Shown here: positions 47,688 to 59,100 of the stretch, in pieces | Numbering within the stretch: the stretch's first letter is position 1 | Layout: each line of letters starts with the position of its first letter | NCBI GenBank assembly: GCA_025642065.1 | Contig: JAODUP010000105.1 | Location: forward strand, 560,001 to 624,000 | DNA from: Paralvinella palmiformis | Lineage: Eukaryota; Annelida; Polychaeta; Terebellida; Alvinellidae | Reading direction: 5' to 3' | Length of the DNA stretch: 64,000 nucleotides | The notes under the pieces: generated by a model | Told to the model about the DNA's origin: nothing | The model's database searches: none | Seen by the model: the letters and a program-made list of their open reading frames with translations, nothing else | Made by a program: the position numbers and the translations under genes

Positions 47688-47745
<58 letters not shown>
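47506..47745. repeat. (TA)n and (CA)n microsatellites
   Basis: TA run at about 47506-47541, a shorter TA run at 47639-47657 and a CA-then-TA run at 47692-47745, all downstream of the CNBD2 stop. Confidence 0.85.
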
Positions 47746-48430
47746 GTTTAAGTTCTACACTAAATATCATTCGATCTATTTCAATGGTGAGATGTTCTTA
47801 TCTACAAAATTACTTGTAGTTCGGGGAGTATCTCCAGGCTGTCTCTTGTTTGGCACAGCCTAAACAAAATTACTGTTATATATGTTGTGTTTGTATTGTA
47901 GATAAGAGATGGTGATAATGATAATTAATGATGATGATAATCAGTTAACCAATTTTTGTTTTGACTGATAATGTGCTTCTTAAGTCGATTTATAAAAAAA
48001 TTTGTGTAATTGTTTATTCCCAGATCTGGAGACAAATCAGATAAAAGATTAAGGGTTTGGCGAATAAAGTTTTGTTGTTGTAATATTGTTCGTATGCCAT
48101 TTTTATACCGACCACACCTTGGTGCGTATTATAATGATAATAAGGAGAATTTTGTGAAAAACGGGTTTAGTATTTTATTTGTCATTTACATAGAAGTGTA
48201 TCAATTTGCATAAAATAGATTTAATTTTCTGAAAACAAAACCGAATACATGTTTTTTTTATAATTTAAATATCCTGCTGCCCATAATACGTGGCCACAGG
48301 AAAGATAGGAATGTAAAAAAATACTACGGGATGGTAATCGTAAATTGTTTGATGAAAGAAATTTCTTGAAAACATTTATGATAAACGATCGACCAGATAC
48401 TCTCTTTACTACATGATTGATTTGTACCCG

Positions 48431-48776
48431 CCCGCTCAAGTGGATCATTTATATTTATGTCAAGAAATTTTGTTCTACTGAAGGTGACCATGTTATTGTC
48501 AGCCAGATTAAAGGAAGTACGTCTTTCGCAATTTATTGCGTAATGTTTTGAATAAAATACCATAAGTTTAAAAACAATTCAGTACGTTTAAAGATAGTTT
48601 GTTCGTATAGATTTTTAAAAAACTCCACCCAAAATTTTTTAAAATTTATTTGTACCTCCGCCCGCTCAAGTGGATCATCTATATTTATGTCAAGAAATTT
48701 TGTTCTACTGAAGGTGACCATGTTATTGTCAGCCAGATTAAAGGAAGTACGTCTTTCGCAATTTATTGCGTAATGT
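48431..48776 (-). repeat. Segment of about 115 bp duplicated 230 bp apart
   Basis: Copies at 48431-48546 and 48661-48776 both start CCCGCTCAAGTGGATCAT and end ATTTATTGCGTAATGTT, with one mismatch seen near the start (CATTTATA versus CATCTATA). Both are open on the minus strand (NMVTFSRTKFLDINI.DPLERA). The intervening 114 bp is not obviously related. Confidence 0.85.
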
Positions 48777-50064
48777 TAAATTTAGTAAATTTATATATTG
48801 ATGAACTGTTACTAAAGTACCTTAATTGATGAGGGTACTACGGAAACCGGGATGTGATTTCCCATATCATTTTGGGAGCGTTGTATAATTTTTGCCATAG
48901 TTGTGTTCCTTGGTAGATCATTTATTTGTGCCGTTAATTTAATATCATGGTACATATGGACTGATTCAGTGCTTCAAATTTATGCCATCGTGACCGAAAC
49001 TTTAATCAAGCAACATAATGATGTATGAAAAGTCAGTTGGGATCTGCTAGTGTCATCAGGAATGACTGGCCCATTAATTGGAACATTTCAGGTCGTGATC
49101 CTGCGACTTATCAGGGACAGGAATCCGACTTGCGACTGTTAGAACAATTTCGGAGAACATTTTTCAGTCGTTTCCCTCATTATCGATCATGTTTTTGTTG
49201 TGCCATTTTAAATGTTTTTGAAGCCTTTTTGTCTAACTATATTTTAGGTTACCTCGACTATTTCTCTGTTCCTTGGTTATACAGTTAAGGTGGGCACTAT
49301 ACACGTTTGTTTAATACTATTTCTATATGGGATTCTCAAAGTTTCCTTCCGGACTTCAAGCTTAGCATAATTATAAGAATTAAAAAATCATTTGCTTCAT
49401 CAATCTTTAGAGCGTTAAAAAGAAGACCAATTATAATATTTATTTGGGTCATATTTTGACATCATCCACTGGTCTAGGATTTAATATTTTCAGAATTAAT
49501 TTTGTTTGACTAGACTTGCCCAAAATTACAAAATTGGAACGTGGTTGGGTTTGTCTACTCCAAATATCACACAATTTTAGTAGAAACATTTACGTTTCCT
49601 TTTTAAATGATTTTTGTTACTATACCTATACTGTAACCACATCACACAACTCTGGCTGTAGTATGTATATGAATTTACAAATAAGCAGCAATCCTTCACA
49701 ACAAGGAGTACTAAGATGCATTATTAGTCTGTTAGCAAACAAAACATACTGTCACAATTTGTTTATGAAAATATAATACAAACGACTTGTGTAGCAAATA
49801 TTTTATCTTCCCAGAGTTGATATAGATACAGAACATGTAACATTATATATCACACTAATTCTGCCATCTACATCACAGCTGAAGGTACCATGATCAGTGA
49901 ATCAAATGATATATTGCTAATTTACTGTTTATCTTTGTACTGAATAAAACAATCTTTGATAAAGCTGACACTTTCTTAAAACACTGTTGATGTTCCATCA
50001 GTTCATGAAGTGTGTTTTTTGTGTAACAAGTAATAAGACATAAATAAACCTAAATAATGACATT

Positions 50065-50168
50065 TTATTTCAAAGCGGCAGCTCCGGAGATGATCTCGAT
50101 CAGCTCTCTGGTGATAACAGACTGCCTGGTACGATTATAGGTCAAGGTCAACTTGTCAATCATCTCGC
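50065..50168 (-). CDS. ATP5F1C: ATP5F1C terminal exon with gamma signature
   Basis: The acceptor is TATTGCAG and the exon reads [20 protein letters not shown] then [14 protein letters not shown] and TAA (50067-50065). An AATAAA hexamer (50069-50064 on the minus strand) overlaps the stop codon, so a very short 3'UTR is possible. Confidence 0.95.
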
Positions 50169-53100
50169 CTGCAATATGGCAAAAGATGCGGGTTAATGAA
50201 CTTCAAATTTTTAATATGAAATTTCATGTTACAAGTTTTGCTTAGCTATAAATGAAAAATAAACAAGACAAAAGACATCACTATCTGTGAATATAGCTTC
50301 CCTACAGAGGATGAATGTTGAACCAGCCATCAAAACTTAGCCGTTAAAAATTAGTGAATACAATAATTTTACTGTTGTTGACATCGTCAAGGTAAACAAG
50401 AAGCCAAGGCTACAATGAAATACAAATTAGAATATAAAAAAATTGGTTCATTAGAAGAAAAACCACCTAGTAACTTTTCATCATATTACTACATAAACTA
50501 AACATTATATCTTAAAAAAGGCAGGTAGCACAGACAATAGTACGAACCAGCATTTTTAGTAGCACTCTCCATTGCTGTCATCCTCGAACTCTGCTCACTA
50601 CATGCTCCCTCCTTCAATGCGTGATATATCAGTGAAGTAAGAGCAAACTCGTTGTAGCTCCTGAGCACCTCCTCATCCAGACTGTCATAAATATTGATGT
50701 TCTCAGCTTTTGACAGGTTCTCCAATGTGAACAATGGCTGCACAGTCAGTCTGTATGATATCACTGTCCTGTAAAAGAAACAACTTAAACCTTGACTGAA
50801 TTGTGTGAAAAAGATATTACATGCCTACAATGAAAAACATCATATAATCTTTCACTGCTCTTCGCTGTAAAGAGGATTCATGGAACTTCATAATAATAAA
50901 ACTATCCAAGTTTTCTGGGAAAACTTTCCCTAAATTCATAGGAGATATCCTTGTTTTAATGAGGTTGTCGGGTGATAAAAACGTGATTGCAGCAAATCAA
51001 TCACTAATGATACACTGGCATCTTGTTGACATTCAATAATATACCCCCTTTTCATGTAAGCAATCCTTTCCTCATGATACATGCAACAAGGAGCATCACA
51101 CGATGTCCCCACGTAAAACTAGTGAAAAGACTATCATGTTTCATGAATGTTCTCGATTCCAAATTGGAGAAACCAATTTTCAGGTTTACTGCGGATTTCC
51201 AAACCATTCAGGAAATACACAAGAATGAATTTCTGAGAGTTCACTTCTAAGTTTACTTTCCGTCAAATTTAATGATGTAAAAGGTGTATGATGAATGGGT
51301 CAGACGTTTTAATGGTCCTCCGTCTCATAAATTTATCTTAAATGGCATTCCGACTCTATATACGTCTGTGTTCTTCTTCACCCTTTGCCCCTCCTGGGAC
51401 ATAGGTCATTGACAACAGTCTTCCAAAGACTTCTGTCCTGGGCTTTCTTTTCAAGCTCCCTCCAGCTGTAACCTGTCCTCTTCATGTCTGTCATGAGATC
51501 CCTTCTCCATGTACTTCTTGGGCATCCTCTTTTTCTCTTTCCCTGTGGGTTCCATGTTAGGGCCTGCCTGGTGATAGTTGATGCTGGTTTCCTAGTGTGT
51601 GACCAATCTACCCCCATTGTCTCCTTCTGATCTCATCTACAGCATTCCATTGGTGTGTTTTCTCACACAAGTCACTGTTACTGATGGTGTTTGGCCAACG
51701 AATTTGGATGTACATTTGTGTAGTTGAACTGAAACAATGCTATGACACAGAAACTATAAAACTAAGATGTCTTAATTATTTTAAATAGTTCAGATATATT
51801 ACCAGCCTCGGACAGCTATCTGGCTATGTAGAGTCCCAACTGAGAAACTCCCACGAAACATTCCCAAATATTTTTTACAAGACTATAACACCTAGCAAAT
51901 ATACACTAGGTAGCTCCAATACCAGATTCTACTAAAAATTGGGTTTGTGTAGCACTTGCAATGTACAGCGAGATGTTTGATGGCTATCACTAATATTCCA
52001 ATTTTTATAGAAAGGATCAAGGCTCTATACTGATTAACAAAACAGAGCACAAATAATTTTCCTGGGGATACATCGTATGTCAGACAATGGATTATTCTAC
52101 ACCTTCAGTACAAAAAATTTATTTTGTTGTACTTTAGATACAAGAAATGTAAAATGATTTTTAAACATAATTAATGCAACAAGTATTGCACTGCTGACCT
52201 TATTAAGAAAAATTTGTTAAATTATTTAACCTCAGCTCTGATTACACTTGGGACATAGGGTAGAGGAGCAATACCATAAGGAAGCACGTCTCACTAACAC
52301 AGACATGAGCCAGGTTGATGGCCCCATGCTCTACTGACTGTGCCATCGGAATGCACTAGCAGAATTAATCAATAATATTTTACAAGAGCCATGAACACAC
52401 CTGAATGTATTATAATACATCTCCGCAAAATCAAACTCATAGCCACTCTTCAGTATTTCATTGGCAATGATGGCAGCATCAGTGAAGTTTGGTGGCTGCT
52501 TGCCGATGTTGTTGAAGTGCATCAGCATCTGATCTTTAAACAACCTGTAAGACGCAAAATTGAATAAATCAGTAACATCCCCTACAACAGTGACCAGCTT
52601 AACATAGACACGCCAAAGGAATTTTTAATTTTACTAAAGTGATGCTATTTTCTTTCTTTTTAATTGTATTTGCTGTCATTACTGTTACCTTTTTTCTTAA
52701 TTGTAAACATTCTTAAATTATATGTTCATGCTAAGTGCCTTAGAGCAGCTATCTAACCAGATAGGGCACTATAGAAATGTTATACATTATTAAAATTGTA
52801 GGAAAAAAATAATACAAAATCTAATAAAAACAGAAATCTGTGAATGAATTTTCACAAAAACCAACAATGTTCAGTTCATAAATGTTTGTATTGAAAATTT
52901 GGCTAAATTATAACGTTCAATAACAAAATATTTGTGTAACTGAAATATTTCTCATGACATACAGATTTATCTGAGTCAATATTATAAATAAACAATAGAA
53001 TGCGTGAAAATAGTATGACTGTACCTGGACAAGATTACCCTGGATTTATCTCCAACACAAACGATCTTAGTCGTCGTTCCTGGTGGTTTCTCAGGTAATG

Positions 53101-56100
53101 CTGCCCTGATAGCTCTGGCAATGCCACTGTGTACGGCACCACACAGACCTCTGTCTGATGTCATAGCAATCACGAGGTGATTGGGTGACTTGTCATCACT
53201 GGCAATATCTGCCTTGTCAAAAAATACTGAAAAAAAGTTTGATCGACCGTAGGAATTAATGTACTGAATACGTTTGATAAAACATTACCAATAAAACCAA
53301 TACATTCATTCACAGCAGGTGGACATCCAGTTGTGTTAAAGTAGAGGATCATTTATAGATATGTTCTGAGAGCTTGTTTAGATGGTTAAATTATATACGT
53401 TAAAATAATTATAAATGGCCTAACAACATAAATATGTGATCAGTCTTTTAAGAGTTGACGCTGTCCTGGAATGGTTGTGGTATAATTCAGGTAATATATT
53501 GACAATACATTTGTAAGAATACGTAACAAAAATTGTATCAGAACAATTCTAACATCATCCCCCAAACAAGTTCCCCCCCCCCTGCTAATTACATTACAAT
53601 GTGACACTAAGGTATTACTTTCACTGTATTAATACTATATATTTGCATTCAACCAATATTATAATACAGCCAACATTAATAAGCTACATCTCCTTCCTTT
53701 ATGAAATCCTAATTTACTATATTGAATAAACATATCTGATAACACTGTTACCAAAACAAACACTATCGGTGGAAATGGTGGCAAATGGATAAAATAAGGC
53801 AAAAAAATACTAATGTATCTTACATGTACAAGTTGAACCAGAACTAACATTTTGAAAATACTACGTAGTATTTCCAGGGTCATGTAGGCAATGTTTTTTA
53901 TTACAGATACATCTAAAAGAAGACTAGCAAACACAGTTTTTTATTATAAAGATTAGGTAATTAAAATTGTTATTTTAATATATCCCCAATGAACAAATGT
54001 GTTTCTCTGTGTCATGTCAAATGAATTAATATAATATATCTAGCATCACATTGTTTTATCATCATTTAAATAAACTTAAGATTTGATAATGTTGTCATTT
54101 AGATCCACACAAACGATTATATATTTATATACATATAATTAAAAAGGTTTCATTTAGAAGAAGAAACTATTTCTCCCAAAGATATAACACAAATAATGAG
54201 TGTGCTTGATAGGATAAATATAATTTTAAATGCCAAAATACTGCACAAAAAAACAAACTAGACCAATGTGTGACATTTTCATGGCTGTATGCAATGAAGT
54301 CAAATACACTGAAACATATTTATATACAAATACTTTTCATCAGATCAAATATAAATAATTAACAAGTTTGAGTCAAACTTGTCACAACAGACTTGGAGCT
54401 TTTACCAGTTTAACCCAAGTTAAACTGGGTTTTTCCCAGAAGATAGTATATTGATACAGAAATTTATACAGACTTAGAAACACATAAAAAGTAGTTAGAA
54501 TGGTATGCATTTCTAAAATGTCATTAAGGTGCTAACAATTTGCATCAATCAACATAATCCAATATTTGAGGTGTTGGTGGAAACAATTAGACATTATCAC
54601 ATTCACAATATAGTAATTATGTAAAATGTTACGATTTGTCAGTGGTTAAATTGGTTAATTTTATATATGGTTTCAATACAATTGAAGGGATACAAAGAGG
54701 TTTGTGAATATTCTTTTCAGGGTGGAGTGAAAGCCTCAGCTCACTGGTGCCAATGTATGTAGCATATTCATTATTAATTTTTTTTTCTATTCATGACCAT
54801 CGGCGAACATATGGACCTCACTGAACAATGTATCTACAACATCATCGATGAGTGCCTCTATTGTGAGGCCAACAGCTTCATAGAGAACCGCTAGCCTGTC
54901 GCACATGATCTGGATCACTTACAGTCCAACCACACTAGCATTGCTGATGCATGGGTGTCTCCTCCTAGAAGAATGTCTTCAACCACACAAAACCCAAACA
55001 TAGAAACAATTTGATCAGTACCCAATTTCATCTGAGCAGTTCCAAGTGGCACATGAGCTATGCCTAGCCAAGCTGTGGTGCATGAGCTACTCCTAGCCAA
55101 GGAACCTGATCTCATGGCCCATCTCTGCAGCTTCCAGACAGAGGAATAGACTTTTCTTCAAATTTTTGTTTTATGTCAGTTCTGTTGTGAAGCTGAAACC
55201 AGGTGTGGTGACTTTGGTTATGAAAACTTTTAAGGGTGTGAACACTGGTCTATGTGATCTAGTCATTATGTTGGTCTGTCTTCTATAAAGTTCAGCCCCC
55301 AACTTCAGTGCTATCCAGACCAAATTCATGCTATTGTGAACTTCATAATGGTGTAGAGTTAGACTAGTGAAGATTTGAATATTGTTTTGTATGTTGTATG
55401 TACAATTATTGACAAACCTCTCTATATACGCTGTTATTTGTGTGCTTTATAATTATACAGACAATAAATGTTTATTTCATATTTAGTCTGGTTTATTTAA
55501 CAAATTAATGGTGATTTACGTCTAAAATGGGGTTACCAAGAGGAAATTGCAAACTATATGTGTATACATACAGATCACAGATAACGCATATTACCTTTGG
55601 CACCACCACCATATACCCTAGCTGACTTCAGCTCTCTGTCTGCTCGAGAATATTTTGCAGCTGACACCATCTTCATGGATTTGGTGATCTTCTGGATACT
55701 CTTCACAGATTTCAGACGCATAGAAACTAAAAAGATACAATGATGTCACACATTCATTCTATCTAAGTTGATTGATGTTAATTATTTTAAACCATTAGTG
55801 GAGAGTTGTGAGTATTTGACGAAACACACTATTAAAATTATTGTTCTAATATCAGCAGAGCTGGATATTTGTACAAGCTTAAAACCAATCCTCCACACAG
55901 ACTTACAAGTTGGCTCCTGTGGAGGGCTATTTGGGCCCAAATAACTAAGGGTTTAGAATAATTATATATATATATATATATATACATACATACACACACA
56001 CAAAACTGATTTTTATCAGAATACATCACAGTCAGGAACAAAGTCACACTCACTACCATTTAAGATTGTTTGGTAAGAAATATTTGCACATTTGTGAGTA

Positions 56101-59100
56101 CTCATTAAAAAGAAATTTTACTGAGAGCTATTAGAACTCAAATAATAATTACAAAACTTCTACTGCGCCAATATCCTCAAAAAGAATCGAGCTCAGTGGC
56201 GCACCTAGTCAGGGGTTAGGCAATCTCATAGTCCAGGAACAACGCAAGCTTCATCAATAAATGATCAGATGGAGTAAAAATCTAAGAAGGATAAGCGAGT
56301 CTGAAACGGTGAATTTTCAAATGCTATTTGATGACATGTTCAGGGAATGAGTTTTAACCCCGGGATCAGACAACTTGAACAAGTGAAAACCAGACGAACG
56401 CACACTGGACTTGGGTTCTAGAGAAAACATAGAAAAAAAAGAGTTTGAAAATGACATGAGACTGAACGGGAAGCCAGTGAAGAGATTTCAGAAGTGGGAC
56501 ACAATGGAAAAATCAGGGAGACTGTGTGACAACCCTAGCTAAGCAGTTCTGAACACACTAACTCACAAATAACACAGGGGAACACCAGTTGGCCATTGTA
56601 AAGTGATGCCACCTGGCAAATGTATTATTTTGTGAACACACAGACTAACACACACATTCGCTTTATTTATAAAGATTACATATACTTACTGGCCTTCAAG
56701 GTGGCCATATTCCGCACCTGGCCACTGCAAAAGAAATTAAAACATGTACCATGCAACTTCTTCTGGTCTGTGAATGAATGTTCATAAACAAGTTATAACT
56801 GTCTTTTTTTAATTTGGATGTGATCACCCAAATTTTCCAGTAAACATATATTTACTATGACTTTGCCTCCAGGTTTTAATTACAATGAGGAAGATTCTGC
56901 TAAAATAATTGCAGGATATTGCCTATAAATGATGGGAAAGAAATCGAGGGCATTATAGACACAGATATATATTCAAAATTGTCTTAGTCACATGACATGC
57001 ATGATCTTAATCAGTTACCTATGCAATTACCATCTTTAGTTCATAATGATTTGAGGCCAAATGATAATAAAATATCTCATGATAAAGGCTAAGATGAATT
57101 TCCAAAATGTTATCATGAGTAAAGTCAGATACTTTCCACTAGTGGTGTGGTATGATTTGATTTTGGGGGATTCACAGAACTTGTAGCAGTTTCAATTTTA
57201 TCAAATATTATGTAGAATATTTTTTTACTAATAAATAAGATTATTTGTATGCGGAAAGTTGACAGTTTATTTTTGCCAGAAGAAATTACATGTTATTGAA
57301 AATAAATAATCAAGTTGGGATCTGTAATAGACATCAGACATGACTTCAATTCAATTCCAGAATTGAAATTGATGGTCAATTCCAAATGGAATTGATTATT
57401 TAAAAAAAATGGAATTGATAAATTTAAAGTTTGCTACAAAAATAATTAAATCCACAAATATTTTTTTTTAATTCAGAAATATTTCTTCCATGACAATCCT
57501 ACTTGGAATAGTTATTCAAGTAGGTATTCTGAGTAGTAGGTAAATTTTTTGAATTGAACTGATCTGACTTGTTCAGTGAGCCCAGTGAAACGCAACCTGC
57601 AAACAGACGGTGCAGAAATGGTCTATTCTCATTTCTCATGCACAATTTTCAAAGAATAGGGGGATGGGATAGACTCAATGTTTGCCTTCCATTTCAGCAC
57701 CCAATTTAACTCATTGAAGGCCAGACGGCATGCTCTATAGGCAAGTCTATCATGTGTAGAAGTTTTATGTTTCCAAATTCTTCAGTAATGCCTAAAACTG
57801 AGCCGAGTGGAAAAAACTCAAAAATACCATCAAAATGGAAAAAGCCTAACATCATATTATTATTCAGAATTACCTAATTTAATTAACAGAGACATCCACT
57901 GTGACTTAACAACCTCATGTAAAAAAAATTGTTGTTAGCGATGAAAATGACTTGGGCAGTAGACTGGTACCTAAAGACATAAGTGAAGGTGGGATATTCA
58001 TTGGTAACAAACAATCAAAGTTGTATTGGGCAAAGTCCATGATTTTAAGGTTATACTGTAGATGTTTCAACTTTATTATCACTTTCACCAACACATTTTG
58101 TTACTGCTGTCCCTTTTAGTTAATAGGGCTGGAAAAATCAATAGATTGAGACAAGTGGGCATATTCACACTAGTTACTGACTGATTCAAAATACTAGCTC
58201 AATCAGGCAAGTGTATTTTTGACAGAATCTTGTAATTGTTTGGTGTGCAAATTTAAAGCTCTTCATAGTGGCAAAAAATGCAGGGAAATTGTAGTCTGAA
58301 AAATTTTGCCGAACCAGGGTCCTGTCAATGCTGGTCTGAAACTGTATCTCAACAAGCATTGTAGCCTACCTTGAAGTATTTTGACAAAAAGATCATTTTC
58401 AGAGTACATAAATAATCAATTTTATGATTCATCTCATTCAGTAATCATAACTGCTCAAGACTGGGAATATTATTCAAAGCTCTGGATACATGTTTATTAT
58501 CATCAGTTCTCACATGTATCTCCTAACTTATAACTTCTCATAGTAAATTACACTTAATGATTTCACCACATAACTCCTTGCATGTGATGGCCACTGCTAA
58601 AAGTGTATTCCAGGTCCTGTTGTTAATATCTGGTAATGACACCTCAATGACCACAAGACTGTCAATGTGGCAGTTTTGCTTTGTATAGCAATTTTTTTAT
58701 TTGGGCTAGTGAGGTACTACCTCATAAGATCAGAACAATATCTATAAGTCGTAGGCATTGATCTTACTCATTACCCAATGGAGAAATAACATTAATTAGA
58801 GATTTCTGAGTGTGATGATTAATCTTGGACATTCAAAGTTGTCCAAAACTGAACCCAAACAGGCAGGTGAAAGTACTTTTCATCTACAATTCACAGAGAA
58901 ACAACAGACAAGCATTTTTGTTTTATGGGGATTTTTTTACCCAGATTGTATAATAAGTGAAGTGCTTGCATAGCATGGGAACCGTCTTTTCTGGTGCTAA
59001 AGATCCGATGACTCATTCTGCAAGCAATGGCTCCCACTAGCGGTAAGCACTTGTGCATGAGCTGACTCCTGAATATGTTATCTCTATATTTTTTAAACAT

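Larger units (their letters stand above)
47477..50064. other. Convergent intergenic region CNBD2-ATP5F1C
   Basis: A 2.6-kb gap between the 3' ends of two convergent genes. It has simple repeats to 47745, a duplicated 115-bp segment at 48431-48776, and AT-rich sequence. Short ORFs at 48010-48213, 49025-49288 and 49516-49776 have no motif I recognise. AATAAA hexamers on the plus strand (for example near 48063) are candidate CNBD2 poly(A) signals, but none is decisive. Confidence 0.6.
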
